Of a stretch of DNA of 64,000 nt, positions 35,301-48,300 are shown one piece after another. Both the position numbers and the translations under genes were made by a program. Source of the stretch: Polytrichum commune (lineage: Eukaryota; Streptophyta; Polytrichopsida; Polytrichales; Polytrichaceae); the NCBI GenBank assembly GCA_950295325.1, contig OX485804.1, forward strand, positions 53,690,001-53,754,000, written 5' to 3'. The notes beneath the pieces are model-generated. The model was not told the origin of the DNA, searched no databases, and was given only the letters and a program-made list of their open reading frames with translations. Every line of letters begins with the position of its first letter. The first letter of the stretch is position 1.

Positions 35301-37850
35301 TTCATTTATTCTTGATTAGGCTTAATTTGCCCTCTTATGGTTCCTTGGTGTTTTCTCAGTCATGTGTGATTTTGTCCTATGTGCATGGACTCCTATCACT
35401 CTAATTTCCAACCTCTATATCCGTCATGAAGTCTTTGTACTGACAATTGACTTTTTATATTGGCCATAGTCTTCAAAAGGATTCACATCCATTTGGGATT
35501 AGTAATCATTCCTTAATTGAAATGTCATTTAATTCAATCCACACACACACACACACACACACCAAATGGTCTCTTCATTTGTATTTATCCTCCAATAGTT
35601 CCAATTGAGATTTCACTTATCTCATATTCTTCATTGCCACACAACACACAAAGGTTTGTTCAATTTCTGAAAATATTTGTAGAGCAAACATATAGGTATA
35701 AAGGCTATAGCCACTTACTCATAAGCTAAGTAGTTTTCTTACTTAGCCTAACCCAATACAAATCATCACAAAATCATGTCTATAATCGTATTAAAGTGTG
35801 TTCTTTGTTGACTAGACTATTTGCCAATCAAACATCATCATTAATCTAAACTTTCTATCATATCATGACAATCTCCATCAAGTCATAGTCACCATAATCA
35901 TAATGACCTAAAATTGCTTCATAACAACTCCACAATAGCTTCTTCATATGAGTTCCTCGATCCTCTCAACTCACTCCATTATTGATTACTCGCAGTTTGT
36001 ACTCACATCTCTCCCTCTTTCGATATATATATTTGTGTGTTTGTGTGTGTTTGTGGCTATATCATGCTTGTTGATTCTCTCTTAGGTCAACCTCTCACGT
36101 GCATCCTTCTTATTTTTGCACTCCTTAATGCTCTCGACTATATTCCATCTCTACTTTCGCTCTTGGTTTAGTGTTTCGTTGACAATCCACTTTCTCTTTC
36201 AACGTTCTTTGACACTATTTTATCACCCCTACACATTCCTCTTCAAGGTCATTAACTCTTGCTTATTTGTACTTTCCGCAATATGCCAATGCAAACTATG
36301 GCCTCCGAATTCATTTTGGCTTAGGCTATAGTCAATTTTTCTATCAAAAAGTCATTTTTCCAACCTTGGTTCCTAAGGTGACTCTCTGCCACCATGTTCC
36401 TATCACGAGTTAAGATTATGGGTTCTTTCAACTCTTGACTACATCAGGACCTTGAACTTATCAACTCCAATTCATTCCAACAATTCCTCTCGCTTACATT
36501 TGCTTCACCTACTTCATTGCGTCATGCTTTCTCCATTCACTGGACTTTTACATAATCATGACATGCACCCCCCAAAATACACACTCATTCACACGATGAA
36601 GCCACACATTCACATTATCATCCTTCATAATATAAGTGCAAGACCAACAAAACTTGCTCATACCCTCATTATTATTTCAGTTTGTATGTGAACACCCCCC
36701 TATCTTAGGCGATGATGCCACTTATCTTGATTGTATTCGATCTTAAGGATCACACCTATTTCTCTAGCTCTTGTACCTATAGCAAGTTTCTATGCGGTTA
36801 TGGCGTAGCAGATGTAATGAGAAATTTTGTTGTCCTCATGCAATAGTCTTCTTATCCCTTTGGAGTTTGCAAGTAGTTACAACCTTTTGTAAGTACATCT
36901 TCCGGACTATAGCCTTACTACTCATTCCATAGTGTCTTTCATCTACTTTATCATATATTAGGTGTTTTCCTATGTGCTAAAAGGCTATGGCAGTTATATA
37001 TATATCACATACATGTTTGATGGTGATCAACATGATAGTCAACTAATGGGGTCTTACATGAAGAAATGTTTAAGAAGAAAAATCCATATGATTCACAACA
37101 ATTTTTCAATTACTTTGTGAGAAATTAGGTCTTTATATCCAAAATAATGACACACAAATGAAATAGTGTATTATGGTGGGAAGTTGGATTGCAATTTCAT
37201 TGCAAAGACTTGGGGCAAGATATTCAATATGGATTGTAGGGGAGAGAGGCGGTGGAAAATACAATCTCCATAATTGTGAGAAAATGCTTTAGATTGGTGA
37301 GGATACATTCATGGCAAAAAAAAATTGCAATTTCCAAGTCAATGAATCTTAATTTTTTTGATAAAGAGATTTGAAGAAATCCATGGAATGATTGATAAAT
37401 TGCATGTTCTAAACTTTGCCCTAGTGATTGGAGGATAAGATTTTTATTGGCATAATTCATTCCATTTATCATTTCTTCAAGGCATTGTAAATATGTGTCT
37501 TTGGCACTACGAGTTCGGAAGCTAGAAGTATACATGATTGAACATCATTCAAGCTTACAAATGTGCGATGAAATTATATGAAATGTACAAATATGTCTAC
37601 AAGTCGATAGGTGATTGTGCTTACCTATATAACTATGAAGTTACTATTCATTTAAGGGTTGTGAGGATGGACTAGTTACCTCCAAAGCGAATTGAAATTT
37701 TATTAATAGTTTTACTTGAATGTGTCTAGACCAAACATTTAGAATATTAAAGGAGAGGTGGAGGATCATCATGAAAATTATTGATGTGTCTTTGAGGTAC
37801 GTGACTGATATTGTTGCTACTTGCATTATAGTATAAAATACATGTATAAG
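32323..37850. other. 5.5-kb AT-rich interval without recognised gene
   Basis: No conserved protein, tandem array or element boundary that I can support. Frames up to about 100 codons (for example 34604-34906 and 37224-37535 on the minus strand) resemble no known family. Microsatellite (CA)n at 35540-35562. Confidence 0.4.
35540..35562. repeat. (CA)n microsatellite
   Basis: Perfect CA run of about 11 units. Confidence 0.95.
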
Positions 37851-37856
37851 GAGTAG

Positions 37857-38084
37857 AAAAACAATGTTGACAAGGAGTGTATTCTTGAGGCCAAAAGAGA
37901 ATTTGGGAAGCAATTCAATACTAGGGTTCTAGCAATTGAGGGCTTAAGAACTACCATGGACGAAGTGAAAGTTGCTTTGGATGAGACAATTAATAGCACA
38001 AGAGTAGAAGAAATAAACACCAAATTCAAGAGACTTTGTACTAGGCACCATAGTCTGAAAATTCTTGAAGTTCGTAGTCGCTAA
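37857..38084 (+). pseudogene. Orphan coding-like fragment (helical, charged)
   Basis: A 75-codon open reading without an upstream ATG, preceded by an in-frame TAG at 37854 and ending TAA at 38082-38084. The peptide is Lys/Glu/Arg-rich with spaced hydrophobics (VKVALDETINSTRVEEI), suggesting a helical or coiled-coil segment of a former gene. I do not recognise the family. It may instead be an exon or a retroelement gag remnant. Confidence 0.3.
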
Positions 38085-38155
38085 GAACGTCCATGTTCTC
38101 CAAATTGCAGTTGATTCAAATGAACAAAATAATGAAATGAAAATGATGCCAAGAT

Positions 38156-39500
38156 GTCAGCCCTAAACCCCCACCCTTGTGCGTTGTAGTCCGGGTGAGA
38201 GCCTCGGGCTCACATGTCCATGATCAACATTCCCATCCCTTGGGTTTAACCCAGTGCACCCACAATGTGAATGTCAAAACACACCACTTTTATTAAAAGA
38301 GAACACAAGGTAGGCAATATTGATAAATACTCTCTTCCCTTGGATGCATCCCTACATCCTTACTTCTTAAATCCTTGCCACACCACACTTAAACCCTAAA
38401 CCCCACTACAATTAGCTTGTCGGAGTTAAAGGTTGATAACAACACTAAGTCACAACCTAGGTGAGGTGTGACCCTTGTCTACCTAATCCTAAACTAATCA
38501 ATTCAATGCCCAACCTTAAGTCCACTTGACATCACTCCACATCAAGATCACTAATCCATCAATTAGGTGCTAATCATTCTGCCTAGTACTCAGAGGCATG
38601 CATTCCCCCCAGTCTCAACCGAATGCCTTCTTCGGTTCTGCCACCTACTTGGTTGGACCACCAGTCATTACCCCTGCCCCCAACTCTACAGTCTTCCCTT
38701 AGCAGCCGTAGCCTCAAGTGCCGAGAGCTCTTTGCCGAAATGTTGGCCACAACCAGCTGCTGTTGCTTCAAACTCCTAGTCCCCTCGCCGGCACTACATT
38801 CAGATCCGTGCACTAATGCGGCCGCTCGCTCCTACCTGCCACCCTCAGACATTCACCAAAATGGGTGCTGCGACAGCCATGTGAGTGATTCCTCATTCTC
38901 GGCGACCTTGGATTCGAAATTATAGTCAATGCAAAAGAAATGCGAGGATGGTTTCCCTCACAGGCCCGCAAAATGCCTCCCCAACATGGTCGCCTCCTTC
39001 CGAATCCAGCCAAGTCCTCCCAGTTTCTTTCTTCCCCAGTTGCTACTGTGATTCAAATTCACAAGCTCAACTGTGAAACACCCATTGAAGGACCCTGCAT
39101 TCTCCCCTGCCGCATCCGAACTCTACTCATGAGTTTGACAACTCTCTTCTTCAATTCCTCCAGATCTTCTGGCCCTTTTCCGCGCTCAATGCTTGCCACC
39201 TCTGTCTGTAAGGATCCCCTGTTGCCGAGCTGACAGCCCACCAATCTTCACTAACTCATCGCGTTGTTGGGCAGTTAATCGAATTGTGCCCTCCGGCGTC
39301 GATCCCTCACCTTTCTGTTGGGTTTTTCTCGGCCATCCCCCAACGCTTTGTGTTTCCTGCCTTCGAAGAGAGAGTGTGTATCTCCCCACACAGGCTCCTG
39401 TACCCCCTGCCTTCGAGCTCAACCATTTCCGGGCTTCCACCGTTCCCGTTTCCAGTAGTTAGGCTCATCCACAACCGGGACCACCCCTCGCTGGTCACTT
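38156..39500. other. GC-rich island, probably decayed retroelement
   Basis: The interval 38580-39500 is distinctly richer in GC than everything around it and has overlapping open frames on both strands. The minus-strand reading is the more protein-like (LTAQQRDELVKIGGLSARQQ near 39300, HASEY near 38583) but is broken by stops. On its low side, 38156-38350 starts TGTCAGCCC and holds AATAAA on the minus strand near 38290, which could be the end of an LTR. No protease, reverse transcriptase or integrase motif seen. Confidence 0.35.
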
Positions 39501-40575
39501 CATAAGCCTAAAATGAACAATAAAGTTCGGCCTAAGCCGTGGCTCCCCACAAAACTTAAATCTTAAATACCCCTACTCTAAACTTTCCCTACCTGTAACT
39601 AACCCCCAATCCATACTTCAAGATCAACTCCCCACTAACTTCTACTCACATTTCCAATTCAAATGTTATCCTAAGCACTAAAGTTTCACTCTTTTTATCT
39701 TTTTGAATGATTGAACCACATCAAAAGTCTAGATTCTAATGATCTTTTGAGATTAGGGACACATGTGGGCACCATATTGGGCTCACACAAGACAATGTAA
39801 ACATATTTGTGGCCTTTCAATCCAACTATGTGGTCTGCAAGGCTTTATTTTATTTTATTTATTCATCTAGGGTAGAAACAAGGTATTTTTGTTAAGCATA
39901 CTTAGTTTTTAGCAGCTAGGTACTTGGGGCCGTCATTCAGATTAATTTGCACCAACTAGTTGTTTGTGAATAATTATATATGAAATTATTGGGAAGTTCC
40001 TCTAAGCCATGTCTCATAGACCTCTAGGGTTTATTGGTAAGAATTAGGTTTGAGTGTGAGTGTTCTACCTTAGTGTCATTTGTACTTGTTACTTGGGTCC
40101 TTGTTTTGACTTTCGTCAAGCTCAATTGGGTGTTTGATTTGGTACATGTGTTGTGTCTATGAGTGTGCAGTAGAAAACTGGCTAGATGCCCTCAACGTAG
40201 AAAGATGTCAAGGAAACCTAATTTGGATTAAGAAATATGGGTTATTCCTTGGGGGGTTGCTCTTGTTGTTAGGCCATCAGAGAAAAATCCCGGTTTAGAC
40301 GTCACAAAACATCTCTCAAAGAACAAGTGACAACGACATGTCTAGGCTTCAATGTTGCATTTAGTGACTTGAGTTCATGAGATGGTCACTCTAGCATGTT
40401 TATCATCCTTATCGCCCTTATCGTTACAAGTTAAATTATGCCCTACGAAATTAGTTTCCTTTGTGTATACCTCCCCCCTTTGGGCTAGAACGTTGAAGCT
40501 TCATGAGGAGGTTCATGCCTTGGTGTCATCTCCTCAACATCCTCGAATTAGGCTCTCATTAGATTTTAGTACTCA
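39501..40575. other. Interval without recognised gene
   Basis: Starts pyrimidine-rich on the + strand (39530-39680) and then becomes ordinary AT-rich sequence. No gene seen. Confidence 0.4.
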
Positions 40576-40590
40576 GTGTAGACTTTGGGG

Positions 40591-40966
40591 GGCACCACGG
40601 GCCTTGGCTTGGTGGTTAGGGCTCATGACCCCCAATGAGGAGGTTGTGGGTTCTATTCCCCATGCCGGCGTGGTGCTCACCACCTTAGTCCACCCAACTA
40701 TGGTGGGGGGTCCTTTGGACCTTGTTGTATGGGTACCTCAAAGCCCTTTGGGGGGATACCATGTCCGGTATCTTCAAGGCACTAGTGGCTAGCTAGGAAC
40801 TAGTATGGTGTGTCACTATAGTGTCCATCCTCGAAAGGGGAGAGTAGTATTGTCCCAATGTCCCCTTGTCCAGTGGGCATCGGGTCATTGGCATTACGAA
40901 CGGACACTTTATTCACTCCGGCCCCTTGTTAAAAAAGGGACCGGAGTTTCTATCTATCTATCTATC
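40591..40966 (+). mobile_element. tRNA-derived SINE with 12-bp target duplication
   Basis: The perfect direct repeat TAGACTTTGGGG at 40579-40590 and 40967-40978 bounds a 376-bp element. Near its 5' end are matches to RNA polymerase III internal promoters: A box TGGCTTGGTGGTTAGGG (about 40608) and B box GTGGGTTCTATTCC (about 40650). The body is unrelated to tRNA, and the 3' end is a (TCTA)n tail. The open frame at 40382-40792 running through it is accidental. Intact target repeats indicate a recent insertion. Confidence 0.88.
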
Positions 40967-40979
40967 TAGACTTTGGGGT

Positions 40980-42339
40980 GACCTTTGCCTAAAGTTACTT
41001 CTAGTGTGTTTATTAGATGATGAATACGCTCCTGGACTCTTTGTATTTATTAAAGTGGTGACAATCTCTCAACGATGACACAATGTTTATTATGGTAGAG
41101 TACCTACTTGACTTGAAGCTTGATGATTTCTTATTATATGATTGACTTTTTTATGGTGCATTATGGGCTTTGGCCCATGTACAATGTATTGTTGTAAAAC
41201 TTATCTATTACTCTCCAATTGTGATTATTATATGCATTTATGATATTTGCCTCATTGTCTTGCTCTAATAGGGTGTCACTATCTACACAATTATCCTCTT
41301 CCCATTTGAGGTCAACGTTAAATAAATATGTCTAAGCCACCCCAAGTTGAGCACCTTGCCATTGTGGTGGAGTCTTTGGTGATCCAAGTTTCAGGGTTCA
41401 TATTTGCAGCAACCTTGGCAACGTAGGTGGCATTCTTACTAAGTTGAGACAAAACTCTGCAAAAACCATACAAGATCCCCATCATCCTTATGAATAATAT
41501 TTTCAATTTCACCACGGGCTTCTAGGTGTCGTGTATGCAAGACATAGGGTAGTTCTTGGTATTTGTTGGTCTAGCATTGAACAACTTCACCTACGGTATT
41601 GTCCATTGGAAAGGAGACCTCCCATACTAGGAATTGTAATTTGACATGTATATATATGGTAGGATTGTGTGATTGTATTATCTCTTCCCCATGTATTGGA
41701 ATGTTATGTCTCGTTTTGTAGTGGTGATAAAATGTTGTTTGCCAAGGATTTTGGAATACAATATATTGTTTAGGTTGTCATCCCCCATGTGTTGTCACTT
41801 AGCCACAATCAAAATCTATGGAGTCGTGATCTACGCATGGCCACTTTGTTGATCCATAATGCTACTTTGTGCACCATTTCATTATGATGTTTGACATGTA
41901 CCGCAACAAGAGAAGGATGAGGGCATCATTGGCTTGGCGATGATGGTCATCAAGTGTGATTGTTCTCCATGTTTGGGCCATTTTGTACTGAAAACTGAAA
42001 TAACCCATTAGTAACGATGTGGACTTTGAAGCTCTAGCAAACGTAGTACAATATTGTGATGTTCGTCCAATCTCCTTTCCCTTTCATTTTTTAATCTTGT
42101 GTCAGAGGCTTATGCCATCTTCACTTTCACATACTCTTTGATTGGCACATGGTTAGACATATCTTCATAAAATTCCTAATTGAAGAAAACCTTTTCATTT
42201 TGGGTGTATAGGGAGAAGGTGAATTGTTTTTAAACGACACCTAGTGAGAATGATGTGTGAAGAGAGCAAAAAGATGGTTGTGAGGGTCATTTGTGGTTGT
42301 CATGATGTATTTGAACTCGAATTTTGCACCCCCACATCA
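40980..42339. other. Interval without recognised gene
   Basis: No conserved protein or clear repeat. Confidence 0.4.
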
Positions 42340-42796
42340 CTCTCATTGGTGGAAAAGGTGGAGTTGGACCAAATTTTCTTCACACTATGCTTGAGGGACC
42401 AACACAATAAGTGATTGCAAAATGGATGTAAAGTGTACGTGGATTCCTACATGGTATCAAATGGATCATGTTTCATGGTCACTTGGACTATATTTAAAAA
42501 CGACATTTTGGAGATAGGCCTAACACAAAACCAGGAGACCATCACACTATGTCACATTGTTAATCTCACAACTGATAATTTATAATATTTTATCATGTGT
42601 GAGGATCCCGCATGAAATAGTATTTGGAAAATGCATTGAAATAGCATTTAGTTGAGGGACAATCACATATGACTTCACACTACACATATGATCACACTAC
42701 GTAATTTTGGGAGTGTCTTGGGATGGCCTTTGGACACTTATTTTGGGCTCTCACAATTACATGGTCCCGGCTTTTGGCTAATGTGTAAAGTGGCCC
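42340..42796. mobile_element. Family A MITE, copy 5 (left end lost)
   Basis: Matches copy 1 from CACTCTCATTGGTGG onward to the right end AAAGTGGCCC, followed by TTA (42797-42799). About 60 bp of the left terminus is replaced by unrelated sequence. Confidence 0.75.
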
Positions 42797-42974
42797 TTAA
42801 TATCTCCACCTGCTTTCCCTCTGCATTTCTTCCACCATCCATTGTTAATTCATGTGATGGCCTTCAAGCATGTCAACCCCCACATAATTCTTTAAAGTAT
42901 TTGTTTCAATGGGGAAATTCCGGGGTTTGGTCTTCATGGATCATTTTACATGTAAAAAGTGGGAGGTAGTGTGC

Positions 42975-43262
42975 CTTGACTTTGTTGACCATGTGTTCAA
43001 TGATTTTTCTAGTCATGGTCTTTCTCGTTAGACCCACCTCTTTATGGTTGGCATGATGCATTATCTGGATGACCATGAAACATTATCCACTTGCTATCTT
43101 GTAGGACGTTGTGTAGCTTTTGCATTCATTTGAATTTCCTTGGTTCTTTAGATCCTCAAGTTCTAATGTAAAGCGAACTTGGACCATCCCTGCCTTTTTG
43201 ACTAATGAGAGAATTTGTATGTCATGGAACAAGGACCCTCAAACTCTAGTGTAAAGTGATCC
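42975..43262. mobile_element. Family A MITE, copy 6 (degenerate)
   Basis: Right part resembles copies 3 and 4 (ending GTAAAGTGATCC, then TAA). The left boundary is uncertain. It lies directly beside copy 5. Confidence 0.55.
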
Positions 43263-43265
43263 TAA

Positions 43266-44823
43266 AGACAAGTTTACAATAAGATCCAAAACCAAAGATA
43301 TTCCAAATCATGCGGATTTATTAGTCAAGAGCAAAATCTTGAACGCAAGGAGTTTACACTAGGGTTTGGGTCCGAGTATCAAAAAATGAAGTGGCGTTGA
43401 TGTGGCATTACCTTCCCGTCAAATTATAGCGATCTCACTCAAGAAAATACTCCTCCTAGTTTAATAAACCAATCTTCAAGCTTGAGTCTTTTCCAAAGTC
43501 CAAAAATATGGTCCATTATAGGTATTTTGGACCCCCAAGTTTCTTGGACCCAAAGCCTAATTAAACCCACCTTTAATGTAATTTAGAGTCAAAATTGGCT
43601 AGAACTTCACCACATAGGTTTAGTTGCATCCTGGATGTTAAAGGGAGAGGGTGCTAAAACCAACACCCCAATCAAAACCAACACCTATAAACGCCTCCCA
43701 ATTGCCAACACTCTACTACCTTGAACTGTTTCCCTATGGTGTATGAAGGTCTGGGCCCAGGGAGTGACGGTATTAGGTGCCATTAGTGGGACTAGCTCAT
43801 AGCGGCCTCCACTACCTCCATGTAAGGGAGATAATGGGCTCCACTCTATTTTGAGTTGGTTGAAGGTGGGTTTAGGTATACACTTGGGGGAACGGTCTTC
43901 GCCATTCTATTCACAAAGCCAAAGAGGTAAGCCCACAAAGCACAAAGGGATTCGGTACCTGGGATGCAAGGTGGTGGTTTTACAAGCGAATTGGGTGGGA
44001 TCATGGAGGTGGCCATGTGGCTTTGCGCACTTTTACTAGTTGGGCTCTGTTCTAGCTTGGTTCTAGGCAATGAAGGTTGGGGTCCTCATCATATGCAAGG
44101 TCGTCATACATGAGGCCTATGAATTGGTTTAAGGAGGCTAGTGGTTTTGACTTTGAATATTCATAAAAAAAAAACTCAATTGAGGCTAAAGACATTTGTT
44201 CTTTCTTTATACCTATGTTTAGCCCAAAGGCATATATATATATATATATATATATACATATGAACCACATAGCCATATGTATGTGCAATAGCTTAAAGTG
44301 TTGGTTTAAGCACCCTCTACCTTCAGTGGGCGAATGCCTTGTGGGTACTTATGATGGACAGCACAAACACATTCTTTCAATGTGCACTCGATTGAACTTT
44401 TTATTGTTGCCTGTGCAAAATTCTTGTTGTCGCAGACTCTCGGTGAGCTGCTTGACCCAATTTGCAAAGCTCCAAAAACATTGGGTCTCATAAACCTCAT
44501 GTAAGTTACTCCTTTTTTAAAAATAAAAATAAAAATATTGTTTGTTTGTTTTCTAGAGGCAAACACTATGTTTCTGGAAATCATGCATCCTCAATGATGC
44601 AAATGCATGTTTTGGGTTGATTAGGTGTGTTGGGTTTTTCTCCCATGGGCCTGCAACATGTTCACCTATTCTACGTCAAGAGTTTGTGGGTTTAAGAGGA
44701 GAATTTCTCTTCCGCAACTGGGATGCAGAGAGGAGGTGGACTTTTAGGTTGTTGTTGTAAGTGAAGCTGTCTTTTTGTGTGTGTGTATGAAGGAGCCAAC
44801 TCATTTGATTGAACTATGAGTAC
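43266..44823. other. Interval without recognised gene
   Basis: A GC-richer part (43730-44090) has open frames on both strands with no recognised family. A (TA)n run lies at 44232-44256. Confidence 0.4.
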
Positions 44824-45291
44824 TTTTGACCACATAACCCTTTCTTATATTTGTTATGCTCATGTATGGGAGCTGTCTGCTTGCATTGCGACGAGAGGTA
44901 TGTAGTCAAGTATTTTAAGCATACGATGGTTGCACCATCATACGAGAAATGATGAATTGGACCGACAAGGCATTCTTAATTCGTGATATTCAAGTGGGTT
45001 ACATCTTACAAGCACAAGTGACTGATTAGTGGTTCAGTGAATTAAGGTTATATTTTTTGACCACATATACCTTTCTCATATTTGTTATGTTCATACATGT
45101 CTACAGGTCTATTTGCATTGCGACGAGGGATATGTAGTTAGTGTAGATCAACTATTTAAAGGACATGGTGATGATAGCTGCATCATACGAGAAACAATCA
45201 TTCGGACCAACAAGGGATCTCAATTTCTGACCTCCGAGTGGGTTACAATCTCAGTGACTGTTGATAAGTGGATCAGAGAATTAGGGTTTTT
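44824..45291. repeat. Tandem duplication, 231-bp period, upstream of WD40 gene
   Basis: 44824-45054 and 45055-45291 are diverged copies: both have TTTTGACCACATA, TTTGTTATG, TTGCATTGCGACGAG and CATACGAGAAA in the same order. The second copy ends about 25 bp before the start codon of the WD40 gene, so this is probably its duplicated promoter or 5' leader region. Confidence 0.75.
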
Positions 45292-45316
45292 GTTGTATAG
45301 AGAGAAAGATAGAGAG

Positions 45317-48300
45317 ATGGTGCGCGTGCAGTCGTTGCAGAGGGCTCCCTTTCCTCAACATCTTCTACAACACCCATCGCCGGCCTCCTCGCATTCGCAT
45401 CGAGTTGCAACTCATGTGAGCATGTATTATTTCATTTAAAAATTTGATGACTTTGCAAACAATGCTTATGCGATTGCATATTTGGGGCTTGAAGGTGCGT
45501 TAACATCGGTGTTGGACTGGTATCACTTTTTTTTAAAATACCACTCGGGTATATATTATCAGGAATTCACAATTTTTGATACAAGAAGGGTATGGGTATT
45601 TGAGGATATTTTTGTTTTTGATACCATTTGGATCTATATGCCATTCAGAAATCTTCGTACCTGTGTAAAATTACCCTAGTATCCATACGGTATTAGGATG
45701 GTATTGACCCACATAATGGCTTGGTAATACAAAGATTCTCTCATCTTGCGACACCCACCAAGTATCAATATCTGACTCGTATTACAGTTTTTGATACTAG
45801 CCGGGTAGGTTTTTTGATGACATTATTGATTATTGTGTTGTTTATTGATACCTTGTGTCCACCTACATACCGGTCCAACATTGATTTACACACAAATTCT
45901 CTCGTGGTTGTCGTTGTGGTTTGAGCCGGATTTCAACCACACCTGCAATTATTTGTGCGTTTACACACAATTACTCTTTTAGTTGAAGAGTGGATTTGAG
46001 CTCAACAATTGTCACTCGAATTGGTGGAATCTGTGCAGTGGAGACAAACAATTTATGGATTCTAGGAATTGCCTCCTACAAATCCTCTTCCATGTTACAG
46101 CCTTGAATTTTTTTCCCAGTGCCATATAGTAACTAGAAACAAAATTGAATCAAAGAAAGTAAACTGCAACCATCGTCATTGCAACTACTTCCTACTACTA
46201 AACCTTGTATCGTAGTTGGACAAGGTAGAGTTGTTTTGACTGTGATGGTTGTCCACAATGCACCTTATCCCTCCTTATCCCTAAAAAATTGAACCAAAGA
46301 AGAAAGTAAACGACAACCATGAACTACCGGAACGATGAGACCCTTGAATGTGAGAACTGATTTTTGGGATGATTAGATTGCAGAGAATGGTGCAGGTTGC
46401 AACATCTACATTGCTTCTGGTGTGGATGTCTATTGTGCTAAGGTATCTCTTGATTCCCAAGGTGGTTTTATTGATGTCAGCTGTAGTAACATGTATTTCT
46501 ATCCCAGAGAAAGATTGTTTTTGTTTTTTTGTATTATATCTCCAGAACATTGTGTGAGTTGAGAACTGATGCATTTGGACTATGTTTTAAATATGTGGGA
46601 ACGTATTTCATTTTCTAAAGTTGTATTGATGCAAAAGAGCTCAACGAACTTTCTATCAACAATAGAAACAAAACTTCTGCAAAGGTTATAGCTCTGTACA
46701 CAAGGTTTTCTTGTCAATGTCATAGACAGGGTAGGCTTTTAATTTCAATTCTAATGATGGGTGGTAGGTCGTTGAAAGTTCTGATAACAAACAAATACAA
46801 CATATAGACTGTTCATTTTTCAGTAAGAATTGAGATACATATGAACATCACAAGGATGTTAACTTTGGAAGCTCATGGCGTACAATCATATGTCTGGACA
46901 AAAAATATTCCATTGGTTCCTTTTGGTCACTGAAATTCTCTGGAATGTTGTTTCAGTCGTTTGTATATCATGATTCATATAGGACTGCCTGCACTCCGAG
47001 TCTCATATGTGGTCATCTACAGTAGTTCAATTGGGCAACCTAATAGTTTTGAGGTTCAAGTTGACAATCGTCACAAAAAAGTGAGAAATAGATAAACTGT
47101 TTTTTAAATACTTTTTTCATAACACACAGCTGTCTTCTTTTGTGTCGTATAGTTCTCTAACTATTTACATCTGGAATTTACACTGAATCAATGTGTGTAG
47201 ATGGAATTTATAGAGACTGAAGTTGATGCAGGCAAAGAAGGAATATTAATTCCGTCAGACTCAAAGGTGACATACACATGGTCTTTTTTTCACGCAAAAA
47301 TTGAAATCCCTGCTACATTGTGTTTTGCTATATGGCCCACATGAATATCTCCTTGCGTGCTGAAGAATCTCTGTTTCGACTTTTTGATAACCTTGAAATC
47401 TTTTGTCTGGATAAGAAGGGTTTGTTTTCTTATTTTTGTCAAGTGTGTTTCATCAAATGTTTTAAGCTCTTTCTTTAAAAGTGCTTTATGGAGAGTGAAA
47501 TGAAATTTGTTTCCTTCTTCTAACATAGCTATTGTCACAAATGGTTCTAGATTGAGGATGCATGGCAGTTGCAACAATGTCCCCACAGGGCTGAAATTCA
47601 GGGCATTGGTCTGACTCCTTCTCCAAGTGAGTCTTCTATCAGTAGCTGAACTGAGACACATCAGTTGAGATAGTATTTTCTTTGGTCTATGATATTGAAT
47701 CCATATTTAGCATGACCTATTAAAGAGAGCAAGTGAAAATAAAGTCGTATGTGACAATGGTGAATAGATATGTGGAGTGTTCAAGGAGATTTTGGGCAAA
47801 ATCGGTTGAGATCCAACCGGTTACATTTTGATATGTTTCGGTTTCCTTTATTGATCTAAGTTATATTCTTTAGATTCCTCTAAAATGATCGGCGATTTGC
47901 CTAACCTCTTTAATTGAAGTTGATTATTTCTCAAACTCAACCAGTCCATCTGTAACTAGCGGTCAGATCTCTCCGTTCATAGATACATGGTATGTATTTG
48001 AGTCTAAGTAGGTCATTTATAGGAGCTCAAATCTCCCTATACACCATGGGGGCTTCTGGTGTTGACTGCAATGTGTATATTCAGAAATTGCAAATTAAAG
48101 CAAGATGTCAACAAAAATATTGTATTCTACTTTGTGACATGAAAACTGAACTTGATTGTTGCAGTAGACGGCACCTACTTACTAGGCTCAGTTGATGGGC
48201 ACGGCCGACTCGTGGTGACCTCATTGGATGCTGATGTCCAAGGTATTGGTAACCCTTATGACCTCACAGTTTGCTCTTGGACTTTTGTTGGTAATTATAT

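Noticed and set aside
40382-40792. 136-codon open frame
   Set aside because: It runs across the 5' boundary of the SINE and its target repeat, so it cannot be an old gene.
45113-45316. N-terminal extension of the WD40 protein
   Set aside because: The frame is open but has no ATG before 45317, lies in the duplicated upstream segment, and family members start at the equivalent of 45317.
47290-47661. 123-codon open frame on the minus strand
   Set aside because: It overlaps exon 4 of the WD40 gene, whose + strand reading is family-like and in phase with its neighbours; the minus frame resembles nothing.
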